Shown: positions 1 through 10,127 of the stretch, piece by piece
How positions within the stretch are numbered: position 1 is the stretch's first letter
Layout: each line of letters begins with the position of its first letter
Origin: Megascapheus bottae
Taxonomy: Eukaryota > Chordata > Mammalia > Rodentia > Geomyidae
Assembly (NCBI GenBank): GCA_024803745.1
Contig: JANJXV010000013.1
Coordinates: 15,931,501-15,995,500 of the forward strand
Reading direction: 5' to 3'
DNA: 64,000 nt
Position numbers and translations under genes: made by a program
Notes under the pieces: generated by a model
Database searches by the model: none
Told to the model about the DNA's origin: nothing
The model's input: the letters and a program-made list of their open reading frames with translations, nothing else

Positions 1-112
1 ACTGCTGAACTACATATACTTCTAGTCTTTTTTGCAGTGGTTATTTTGTGATAAGGCACTTTTATGAGGACTAGGCCTTTCATTCATTTATGTTAGCCTT
101 CCCTTCATTTTT

Positions 113-309
113 TTTTTTTTGCCAGTCCTGGGCCTTTAACTCAGGACCAAGCACTGTCCTTGGGCTTTCTCAAGGCTAGAGCTCTATCACTTGAGCCACA
201 GCAGCATTTCTGGCTTTTCCCCCCTTCGTATGTGGTACAGAGGAATCGAACCTGGGTCTCCATGAATGCAAGGCAAGCACTCTACCACTAGGACAAACTC
301 CCTGCCCTA
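113..309 (-). mobile_element. SINE, tRNA-like dimer (IDL-Geo type)
   Basis: Full dimer. The left monomer (right end here) has ID-type box A/B complements and the T-run starts at 110. A perfect 15-base target duplication, cttcccttcattttt, lies at 98-112 and 310-324. Confidence 0.85.
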
Positions 310-317
310 CTTCCCTT

Positions 318-478
318 CATTTTTGAGATGACACCTTGACTCAAAGCACTATGCCTTGTTTCTTCCATTGTGATATAATCTTGTGGACTTTTCTGCCTAA
401 GCTGCCCAGAACTGTGACTCTCTTAATCACAGCTTTCCATGAAGCTAGGATGACAGGCGTGAATCACAGGTATCTGGA
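318..478 (-). mobile_element. Degenerate 7SL/B1-like SINE
   Basis: The end gaagctaggatgacaggcgt recalls the 7SL-derived 5' part; the rest is diverged. Confidence 0.35.
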
Positions 479-479
479 T

Positions 480-2160
480 ATTTAATCCTTTTTTGAGTCA
501 AAATCCTAAAGTCCTTTAATAGAGTTGACAAAGTTTCAACAATCACTTTTTGTGTATCTCACTGTTACAAGGTTCAAACAAGACACATTTCCTACTTCCC
601 ATGCACTTAATGGGAGTTAAAGACTTAAAACAATCTGCTTCAGGCTATTTGACCCCTTCCAAAAATGAACTCCATAGAACATAGGCATTTCAGCTACTGA
701 TATTCCCCTATATTGAAAATTATATTATCTCTTTCATGAAACTCATCATACTTACTTGTTTAATATTTATTTTTCCAATTATTAAAAACACATGCAAATA
801 TACCCAGATGGTTAGAAACCCCCCAAATGATAAGGAGTGGCAAATCACACAGAAAGCTAACAGTCACAATCCATTCTGGATCGGACCTCCCAGATCCTCC
901 TGTCAAGGTTGTCAAATTACATTCTTCATATTATCCTTTTCCCACTTATCCAAAGTCAATCTCTCATATTTTAAACACTAAATGCCAAGAATTATGAAAG
1001 GAGTGGCACTGATCAAGATGCATGTTGAATTACAACTCCTTGATACAACTACTTAAAGATAATAAAGTAAATACATTTATGAATTGATTTCTTAAATAAA
1101 ACAAAATCTTGGCTCCAGAGCTTCAGGCTTCATTTCACAGGGAAACTGCACTAAGTCATTCTCATGTTCTCTTCATCTTTCCTTGATCTCTTAATGTGCA
1201 TTATGAATTAGCCTCCTTCACAATTTCAGCTTCATCCTCAGCTTTCCTATCCTACCTGCTTTGCCCAAACTTAAACACTTACCAACCTCAGACCCTTGGT
1301 GGGAACTGACATAGGAAGAGAAATGTTAGCACCTTTGAGAGGAACTCCTCTTATTTGCCCTCCCTGAATCTTCAGAGGGATCACTCAGAGCATGCAGGCC
1401 CCCGAGGGACCAGAGACATGAACTCAATCAGGGAACTATGGATTTCAAGCAAGGACAATCCCAATGGTCAATTCTCTCAGGCTCTGAGGTCCCAAAGGCT
1501 GAAGTAGACTACACTACGCTGCAGGCTGCTGTCTTCCACAACAGAGAGAAAAGAGTCCCTGGAGTATTTAGAATGGCAAATGATCTCTCCACTGATCTGA
1601 GAATAATCTACAGGGAAATCTGTGTGTTTGCTTGCGTGTGCATTTTTGAAAGAATTTGTAGTTCTCTGTGCCTTATACATGATGTCATAATTTTTTCTAG
1701 AGTTACAATGTCATATAAAAAGGAAAAAATATATTATTGAATTTCTGAACCTTTAAAAACACTTATTCATTCATGCTGACATCAAACACTCAGGTCGCAG
1801 AATAATTTCACCAAAATTGCTCCTAAGTTAAAACAGTAGAACAGTTTCAAAATCTATTTTCAGACTAAATCTATGCTTCAACACCAGTTCTGTTATCAGA
1901 AAAAATCATGGCACATCACAAGCTAACAGTGAAAAGTAGAATCATTGAAGTTTGGCTAAATACCCTCAGTTCCATTTCATTTGAGGGAATTGGTCCACAT
2001 TTCTTATACATGTCTCATTAATTTATATATGTGGAACCTATGGGCATTTTTAATGCTAATAGTTTGGTATGTAGTCATATATAAAGATCCTCTACATACA
2101 GGTTTCCTATAGTCAGAAAAAGAAAACACTCCGTCATGATGAATAGCAAGTATAGTAGTT
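480..2160. other. Intergenic, nothing recognised
   Basis: Mixed AT-rich sequence. The open frames here (for example 736-981 and 1438-1740) are short and have no domain, splice or codon-pattern support. Confidence 0.5.
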
Positions 2161-2177
2161 TTAAGAATATGTTCTCA

Positions 2178-2453
2178 AGCTGGGCACGGTGGCTCCTGCC
2201 TGTAATCCTAGCTACTCAGGAGGTTGAGATCTGAGGATCAAGGTTCAAAGCCAATCCAGGCACAAAAGGACCTGAGACTCTTATCTCCAATTAACTTCTA
2301 GGAAACAGGAAGTGGGGCTTGGCTCAAGGGTAGGGTGGTAGCCTTGAGCTGAAGAGCTCAAGGATAATGCACAGGCCCAGAGGTAGGGCAGTAGCCACAG
2401 CCTTGAGCTGACAAGCTCAGAAACACAGTGCCCAGGCAATGTTCAAGCCCTGT

Positions 2454-2504
<51 letters not shown>
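2178..2504 (+). mobile_element. Composite SINE, 7SL/B1-like left + tRNA-like right monomer
   Basis: It starts gctgggcacggtggctcctg, and the right monomer is internally duplicated (two tgagctga..agctcag blocks at about 2346 and 2403). The tail is a CA repeat. The duplication aagaatatgttctca/aagaatatgttcaca at 2163-2177 and 2505-2519 has one mismatch. Confidence 0.85.
2455..2503. repeat. CA dinucleotide repeat
   Basis: About 24 uninterrupted units at the tail of the SINE at 2178-2504. Confidence 0.95.
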
Positions 2505-2507
<3 letters not shown>

Positions 2508-2929
2508 AATATGTTCACAAAACTTCAAGTTTTAAGAATTGGAGCCTAATTCTCTCCCTTTGAGGGTAAACTGAACATAACTCACACACAGTATTTCAGG
2601 CAGGGCATGGCACTGCAAAGCTTCTAAGATTAGACCACCGAAGGCATGAAATCTCCTACGTTCTGTTTATGTTTCCGCCCTGTGAGAAGTCTGTGCAGAC
2701 ATGTGTAGGGAGGACAAAGTGTCTAGTCACAGTGAAGCCCTGGGATGCTTGCAACACCATCCTCTCCTCACTGCAGCCTCCTTCCAGAACAACAGAGCTA
2801 AGACTGTGCGAGATCATATAACCTACTGCTACCTCAACCTGCTGTGTAAACTGTTGTTTACATTTGGGGGTAATTTTGTTCACAGTATAGGCAACTAAAG
2901 TGATGTATATACATATCTATACACATATA

Positions 2930-2932
<3 letters not shown>

Positions 2933-2963
<31 letters not shown>
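2933..2963. repeat. GT dinucleotide repeat
   Basis: About 15 units, not linked to a recognisable SINE. Confidence 0.95.
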
Positions 2964-2966
<3 letters not shown>

Positions 2967-3299
2967 GCCTAGGGTCATGGCTCAAGTGGTAGAGAGTCCA
3001 CCCAACAAGCTCAAGACCCTGAGTTCAAACAGTAATACCGAAAGAAAGCTCAGCACAGTGCAGAGCTGGTGACTTACCATGGAAACCGATCAACTCAGGA
3101 GTCTGCAATCTGTAGGACTGCTGTTTGTAAAACACTTGGTGAGACTCCATCTCCAAAACAAGAAGGAAAAACTGGGCTAACGGGATAGCTCAAGTGGAAG
3201 AGGACTAGCCAAGCAAGCAAGACAAATAACCAAGCGCAATGACCGGACTTTGAACCTGACACCAACAGAAACAACTCAGGCATGATGTTGCACGTTGTT

Positions 3300-3390
3300 C
3301 ATCACAACATTTTATGATAGTAAGATAGGAGCATTGGGGGTTCAAAGCCAGCCTGAGCTACAGAGTGACACCTTATCTCAAAGAAAATGT
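3300..3390 (+). mobile_element. B1-like SINE monomer fragment
   Basis: The sequence gttcaaagccagcctgagct, then acagagtgacaccttatctc, is the 3' half of a B1-like monomer, running into a purine repeat. Confidence 0.5.
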
Positions 3391-3444
3391 GAAAATGAAA
3401 AAAAGTGGAATGGGAGGGAAGAGAAGAGAGAGTGAGGGAGAGAA

Positions 3445-3447
<3 letters not shown>

Positions 3448-3522
<75 letters not shown>

Positions 3523-3590
3523 GAAGAGAAGGGAGGAGAGGAGGAAGGGAGGAAGGAAAGAAGGAAGGAAGGAAGGAAAGAAGGAAGGGT
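3448..3590. repeat. GA repeat followed by GGAA/GAAG repeat
   Basis: A nearly pure GA tract to 3519, then GGAA-type units to about 3590. Open frames here (RERERE, SLSLSL) are products of the repeat. Confidence 0.95.
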
Positions 3591-4524
3591 AGTTTTAAAA
3601 ATGAGTGCCATCGTCCTCCATCTTTTCCCTTGTCTTTCCCCACTAGGGAGTGCTTAGCTGCTTAGCACATGTTCTCACAGTATTTTTCCATTGGAAAAAT
3701 TGCTTTGGCTTAAGAATGATAGCACACACTACCTGGCACTCTGTTGACCTTAAGCTGTTAATCTTCTAGAGTAGAATATACCTTTCTAGGTATGCTCCAT
3801 CATGCCTGGTCCCTTATTATGTGCTTTTAAAAGTGAAAATGATAAATTGTATCATGTTCCAAAGACTTTGCACCTATATTCAGGATAGAATTGATACAGT
3901 GACTATCTAAGACCCATTGTAGCTCAGTGTAAATTTCAGTACACAGTTTTTTACTTTTACTTTCAACTCACAATTCTTGGTGCCTGCTTCTCCTATTCTA
4001 TGCCTGTCCCTCTCACAATCCCTCTTACCTTCCCATGTTCCTTTCCTCTCCAGTCCCTGCAGCCATGCAAATCCATAGACATTTAAAAGCTAACTAGATT
4101 ACAATAAAATAATATGTTCACACCTACACCAAACAATATTACCAAGCTTCCAATATTAACCAAAAGGCCACAAAAAAAAATCAGAGTTCAAAAGTCTGTA
4201 GGCATGGCTCAGATGGTAAAGTACCAACCTGTGAGCAAAAAGTCCCGGACCCTTCAGATTCTAGAAGGAATGCCTGTGTGGAGATCCATGGGGATTTGAG
4301 GATTTGAGCAGCTCAATTCAAAGCCAGCCTGGGGAGAAAAGTCCATCTGATTCAGTTTCAAAAACAATCAGCAAAAGAGGGAAGGATTTGAAGAGATGTA
4401 CTTTGGAAAGTTTAGACTTTAGTCTAAAAAAATGATTATTGAGTGATTTTAATCATGAATTAATACAGGTTGGAGTCCATGGCATTGCTGTAGTTTCTGA
4501 AGAAATTAAAACAGGACAAAAAGA

Positions 4525-4731
4525 AGCTGGGAATTAGTAATTCATGCCTGTAATCCTAGCTACTAGAAAGGCAGAGTCTAAGAATCTTAGTTTGGAGGCA
4601 GCCCAGGCAGACAAAGCTAGGAAACTCTTATCTCCAATTAACCAGCAAGCAGCCAGAAGTGAAGACATGGTTTAAAGACTGGTGCTCCAGGTCTGAACAC
4701 AAAAACTAGCCTAAATCCAAGCTCCTGTACC

Positions 4732-4789
<58 letters not shown>
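4525..4789 (+). mobile_element. Composite 7SL-like/tRNA-like SINE
   Basis: The left half has catgcctgtaatcctagcta. The right half is shortened and passes into an AC-repeat tail at 4733-4788. Confidence 0.7.
4733..4788. repeat. AC dinucleotide repeat
   Basis: About 28 units forming the tail of a SINE. Confidence 0.95.
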
Positions 4790-4790
<1 letters not shown>

Positions 4791-4799
4791 TGTCCTGGA

Positions 4800-6460
4800 A
4801 TTAAATAATAATGAAAAGTTCACAATTTAGTTTATATCCTAAAGACCACTGAATTTACATTTTAAAACAAAGGTTTTAATAAGAAAATTGCACCTCAACT
4901 TTAAATAAATAGCTAAATATAGAAATAAATAGATAAATAGATAAATCTGAAGTCTGGCCTAGAAGTAGGAGTCATTCTAAATACGGAAGATGCTAAAATG
5001 GATCGATACTATTTCCTGTTTCCTGAAGACACATTCTATTTCTAGTGTTCAAATTTTCCTTCTTATGCCCTTAAGTGAATTCTGCAAAGCATTATAATTT
5101 AATCTGTAAAGCACATTCACATTATTCATCTCAATTGGCTCAATAACCTTGTGTCCTCCTCTCTCTCTCTCCTCACTCTCTCTCCTGCCCTTCCCCAATC
5201 ACAAGAAGACACACTAATAATAAAGCCTCCACTAATTATACCAGGTAGGATTATTTATTTGGCTCTGGAGTTCCACAGTACTCTATATTGGTTGTTGTAT
5301 TTTAAATGAAGATATGAACTGTCTGTACAATTCTTTTGTGAACTGGAAGCTATCATAAATTTTTAACTATTAATTTCTACAACAGAATAATTTGTAGCTA
5401 AAGAAAATAGAATATACAAACAACTAGCAATTCTAGACACTAAAAAATACTTTGTTTTATAGGAATATTTTACTAACTATTATTAAGAGAAAGGTTTTAT
5501 AGTTAATGAAAAGATGCTTTAGATTTATAAGACACCTTAAAATATTCAAAGGAACTTCACTTAAATAAAATAAAGCAAAAAACAAAAATAATTAAGTTAT
5601 TAAGTGGTTAATAATGTACATCTTTCTGGTAACTATAAAATGTATACTATAAACTAGTTGGTAATTATTGAATATGTTCTTGAGATTTTTTGTTCCCATT
5701 TCCTGAGGAGCAGGAAGTGATTCTGTTTTTCTCAGTACCATTGAGATGAATTGCACTTCTGAAATTCCCCTACCTGCACATTGTCACCAAATGATGTACA
5801 GAAAAAAATTATTTCACAAGCCCACCCCTTCTGTCATTATGCTGTAACATCTACTTTATCCTTCATCTTTCATATCAAAGCAAGAGCTGAACACATTGAC
5901 TTCAGAGACTTTGTTATCTCCAGGTCATTTCAACACATTACTGCACACTGCTGTGCACAGTTTGGTGGTTTCTGGAGAATCTTAGGGCATAAATATGCTC
6001 TAGGGCATGGTCACCATGGCAACCCAAGAGGAGGAGGGGACACAGACACGCCTAAAACCTAGGTGATGGGAGATAAAGTACATTTTGAGAGCTTCTTAGC
6101 CAGAGGTCATGAGGTACTTACTAGAATGATACTTGTTTGCTTCTTTTGGGATTCCAGGGACCTTCAGTTTGCCTTGTTTACTGTTCAGGGCAATATCTTG
6201 ATACCTGGTTCAGTTCTTTTTAGTTGTCCAATCGGATTCTGGACTTTTATCTAAGCTTGCAGAATCTCCTTCCTCTGTGCCCCTCCCCCAAAGGTCTGCT
6301 CAGACCAGGTGACACCAAGAATCTCCTAGGATGGAATGTTGAATGTTCTTTTACTTTTCAAAATGTTTGTGACATCCAATCCTTTAAATCTGAATAAAGG
6401 TTTCAACACAGAGATAAATGGTATCTCAATTATACAGGTTGAAAATACAGTTTTACACGT
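4800..6460. other. Intergenic, nothing recognised
   Basis: AT-rich with a short CT-rich block at 5155-5190. No gene, and no repeat family I can name. Confidence 0.5.
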
Positions 6461-6465
6461 ATATA

Positions 6466-6532
6466 ATGTGTGTGTGTATATATATATGTAGATAGATAGA
6501 TAGATAGATAGATGGATAGATAGATAGATATA
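6466..6532. repeat. TG/TA then GATA repeat
   Basis: Short tgtg and tata runs followed by about ten GATA units with one GATG. Confidence 0.9.
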
Positions 6533-7079
6533 TAACTATGTGATGTTTGATTGGTAACATTTAATTTCTTTGTACGTTTTTGACCCACTGTTTTTGAAAC
6601 AGCCGTGCCTATTTAGGCAAGATGGGCCTGGAATTCATCATTCTCCTGCTTGGTTTCCCAAGTGCTGGGATTATAGACCATGGAATCATGGGTAGGCCAC
6701 CACTCCAAGCCTGAAAATTGATACTTCTGATAAAAATTTTAATGATCTCCTGGCAAAAGAGAGCCTATCTTACTCATTCTTCTAATTCCAGGTATTATAT
6801 GTATTTACTACCTTGATATGTTAATAGGGAGTAAAACCGAGTCTATGTTCTTTGTATCTGTGTTACAGCACATTATTAAACTCCGATAGGATATCAGAAA
6901 GCTCAAGTAAAAGGATGATTTGTGTCATCTCAAAAGCCTCAGGGAAGAAGAGTCACTTTGCTTGGGTGGCCTGCGTCTCCTTGGCTGCAGGACAGATAAA
7001 GTGGCCGCCCAGTTGTAGTTCACCTGGTCTTAGGCCTAGCTGGACAAGTCAGTGCAGTCCTCAGAAACAACTCCTCCCC

Positions 7080-7223
7080 CCTCCTTCCTTCCCCACCTCC
7101 CCTCCCCTCCCCTTCCCCTGGCCCCGCCCCTTCCCTCCGAATCCTTCAGTTTTGCTGGGAGGAGAGGTGGTCTGTGCCAGGCTGCGAATCATCTCCTGCC
7201 CTGGTCTAGGCCACCGGTTCCAG
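7080..7223 (+). promoter_or_regulatory. TRIM6: Putative TRIM6 promoter and non-coding exon 1
   Basis: A pyrimidine-rich, TATA-less stretch carries a GC box (gccccgcccc at 7121-7130, an Sp1-type site). It is followed by a likely first exon ending in ccaccggttccag at 7223, with a strong 5' splice site (CAG|GTGAGT) at 7224. TRIM6 coding starts in the next exon, so this exon would be 5'UTR only. The transcription start is not fixed by the sequence; about 7140-7170 is a guess. The donor is clear to see. Linking it to TRIM6 rests on same strand, position 2.3 kb upstream and the CpG-rich surroundings. Confidence 0.5.
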
Positions 7224-7269
7224 GTGAGTGACATCCATCCGTTTTCTGGGCAGCTGCCAGTGTCCCACT

Positions 7270-7890
7270 AGTAGGGAGAGGCTGATCCTCCCCGCTGGGC
7301 TGTGCTGGGGCGCGCGGGGGAAGAGGGTGGGAGACCGGTGCAGTTTGGAGTTACCCTGGAGTTTGGGAAAGGGCTCCTGGAGGAGACGCCTCTGCCTCTG
7401 CGGCGAGGAGCTCGCTGCGTGTGAAGGGGCGGGGGATGGGGACAGTGAGAAGCTCGGTCCTGCCCGCTCCGGGGTGCTTAGAAGTTTCCAGCCCCCTTGG
7501 GGGGAGCTGCGTCCCAGGGATCCTGAGGTCAGCATCCCCTCCCCCAGCCCCCGGGCGCGGCGGCCGCAGGAAGTGTGCGCGTGCGGCGGCCTCCACCCCA
7601 GGAGCCGGCGGGAGGGGAGCCACGCCCTCCACCTGGGCCCGGGCGCGCGCTGGGGGCGCGGTGCTTGGGGAAAAGAGGGCCGGGCGGAGCGTGCTTGCGT
7701 CCTGGATCCCAGAGCGGCGTGAGCCCCTCTGCCCTTCCACTTCACTTCCTTTGCGCCCCTGAACTTGGACGCCCGGTTACGATGCCTGGCTGCATCTGCA
7801 GTGGGGGGGATGTCTGCTGCGCTGTGACCTCCGCGGGCGTCGCTCTCGGGAGAGGTGACGGAGGGGAGAACTGAGGCTTGAACCCCGGGC
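7270..7890. promoter_or_regulatory. CpG island
   Basis: This is the only strongly GC- and CpG-rich stretch near a gene in the window, densest around 7540-7720. It starts just downstream of the presumed TRIM6 exon 1 donor and so lies in intron 1. Overlapping open frames on both strands here reflect base composition, not coding. It may be the body of the TRIM6 promoter or hold an alternative start site. A ttcacttcct motif at 7741-7750 resembles an ETS/IRF-type site when read on the other strand, which is weak evidence for immune regulation. Confidence 0.7.
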
Positions 7891-8046
7891 CTGGTAGGCC
7901 GACGTCCTACCCATCTGCGTGACCTTGCCTTTGCCTCCAGAATGTTAGGATTCCTGGGGTGCCCCCTCGCTGGCTCCCAGTATAGGGGCTTTTATTCAAG
8001 CCTTTGACCAAGGGATAGTGACCTAATGGGTGCTTAAGATAAGCCT

Positions 8047-8235
8047 GGCCTGCTGGGCACAGTCAATGATTCCCAGCTACTCCGGAAGCAGAGGCGGAGT
8101 CTTGTGGTTGCAGAGTTCTAGGCTAGCCAGGGCAAAGTACTGGAGACCTCCAGAAAGAAAACAGAGCGATGCCTAACAGAAGGCTCAGAACGCTGTAGGC
8201 CTGGAGTTCAGTCCCTGGTCTTAGGAATCTAAAGT
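8047..8235 (+). mobile_element. Diverged composite SINE
   Basis: The sequence gggcacagtcaatgattccc and later ctggagttcagtccctgg keep the order of a 7SL-like then tRNA-like monomer. Confidence 0.5.
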
Positions 8236-8316
8236 AACATTTTTGATGGGAGGAAAAACAATGGAGATGTCTACTAAAAGAAAATGAGTTTTCTAGTAGA
8301 TAGTAACCCCCTAGTG

Positions 8317-8475
8317 GCTGGCAGCTGTAATCCGAGCTACTCGAAGGGCTGAAGTTTGAGGCTGTCTCAGACTCTTATGTCGAATTATTCAGCTGCAACT
8401 GGAAATCTGGTTCACTTGGTAACACGCCCACCCTTAGAGCTACAAGCCTAGAGTATAAGTCCCAGTAATGGCATT
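8317..8475 (+). mobile_element. Diverged composite SINE
   Basis: It begins tggctggcagctgtaatccg and ends agagtataagtcccagtaat, with an A-rich tail at 8474-8500. Confidence 0.55.
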
Positions 8476-8845
8476 TAAAAAAAGAGAGAAAGAGAGAAAA
8501 TGGGGGAAGGCCTTGTTCCAAATGCAGAGTGTTCATAAATGAATTGTCACGTCGTAACTCCTTTGTCCAACTGCTTAAACCTAATAGAAATAATTATTAT
8601 ATTTTACACGCAAGATAGAATAATCAATTAAAATGATTGAGGCACTTTGAATTTTTTCTTACTCCTTTCTCCTGAGGTTTTTTTTTTCACTTGTTTGCCA
8701 TCCATTTTGATCCCCAAGATCAAAGATATCATTGATTAATCCACCTTCTGCTGTATTTCCAGTCCTTTCCATACCTCCCCTCCCCGGGAAAGCTCTGAGA
8801 AATAGAAATGACCATAGTAAGTGAAGATTTTCATAACCAGTTGTG

Positions 8846-9055
8846 ATTCAGGAGGCTGAGATTGATTTGAAGCCAATCCCAGCAGAAAAGTCTGAGATTC
8901 CAATCTCCAGTTAAGCAGCAAAAAGCTGGAAGTAGGTCTGTGGCTAAAGTGCTAGAGTGCCATCCACTCTGAGCAAGGAAGTCAAGCAAAAGTACAAGAC
9001 CGAATTCAAGCTCCAGTATCAGCACCTGTATACACACACACACACACTCACACAA
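8846..9055 (+). mobile_element. Composite SINE, 5'-shortened
   Basis: It starts inside the left monomer at ttcaggaggctgagattgat. The right monomer ends in a CA-repeat tail. It lies in TRIM6 intron 1. Confidence 0.65.
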
Positions 9056-9189
9056 TTTCTGAAAGATAGGAGTAAGAATAAAAAACAAAAGTGAGTAAGT
9101 GCACCGGGAATAGTCCTGGGGGGGCGTCACAGTTTAGACAGAGAGGGCCTTTTGATAAGGGAATGTGTTTTAATATCTTGAAGGTGGAT

Positions 9190-9415
9190 TTTGTTTTTGT
9201 TTTGGGGCTTGAGTTTAGGGCTGGGACTCTATCCTTTAGCTTTCTTGTTTAAGGCTTTCACTATACCACTTGAACCACAGCTTTACTTTTGGCTTTTTGT
9301 TGATTAATGGGAAGCAAGAGTTTCATGGACTTTACTGCCTAAGCTAGCTTTGCACGATGATCTCTGATCTCAGCCTTTTGATTCATCAGCCTGAGTCATC
9401 ACCTGGCTTTCACAT
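9190..9415 (-). mobile_element. Composite SINE in TRIM6 intron 1
   Basis: The sequence ggggcttgagtttagggctg through actttactgcctaagctagc is complementary to the composite type. It ends about 115 bases before exon 2. Confidence 0.6.
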
Positions 9416-9529
9416 GTGTTTCTCTACTAATATGTCTTATATGATTGGAATAAAGAAAGTGTAGTATGAATTCCTTTATTTTCCCTCCTTGCTTAGTCCA
9501 ACCCTTGTTTTGTTTGCTCTTCTACCTAG

Positions 9530-10017
9530 AATTCTGTAAACAAGAGCTCTTAGAATTCAAACTGGGCGGGCCAAGGCCCAGCGAGTAGGGTGCAATGACG
9601 TCAACAGTTCTAGACTACATACAAGAGGAGGTGACCTGCCCCATCTGCCTGGAACTACTCACAGAACCCCTGAGCATCGACTGTGGCCACAGCTTCTGCA
9701 AAGCCTGCATCATAAGGAATAGTGAAGAATCAGTGTACTACCCAAAAGACAAGAACAGCTGTCCCGTGTGCAAGGCCAGCTTCCAGCCTGGGAGCCTCCG
9801 GCCTAATAGGCATCTGGCCAACATAGTGAAAAGGCTCAGAGAGGTAGTGTTGGGCCCAGGGAAGCAACCAAAGGTAATGCTTTGCACACAGCATGGTGAG
9901 AAACTCCAGCTCTTCTGCAAGGAGGATAGGGAGTTGATTTGCTGGCTTTGTGAACGGTCTCAGGAGCACCGGGGTCACCACACATTTCTCATGGAGGAGG
10001 TTGCCCAGGAGTACCAG
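9530..10017 (+). CDS. TRIM6: TRIM6 exon 2: 65-nt 5'UTR plus RING and B-box2 coding part
   Basis: The acceptor follows a pyrimidine tract (tctacctag, ending 9529). Coding starts at 9595 and runs 141 codons in phase 0 to the donor CAG|GTGGGA at 10018. It holds the complete C3HC4 RING and the B-box2, as in other TRIMs of this cluster. If the donor is ignored, the frame stays open into the intron and its TG repeat up to 10182, which I do not take as coding. Confidence 0.95.
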
Positions 10018-10070
10018 GTGGGAGCCCAGGATGGAAGGAGGACAGCGGGAAACAATGCCCTTGGTAGGGG

Positions 10071-10127
<57 letters not shown>

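Noticed and set aside
3302..3665. Frames of 75-113 codons rich in Arg-Glu or Ser-Leu on both strands
   Set aside because: They are translations of GA and GGAA repeats and carry no domain.
7206..7874. Long overlapping frames of up to 179 codons on both strands
   Set aside because: The CpG island lacks stop codons because of base composition. The frames contradict each other and have no domain.
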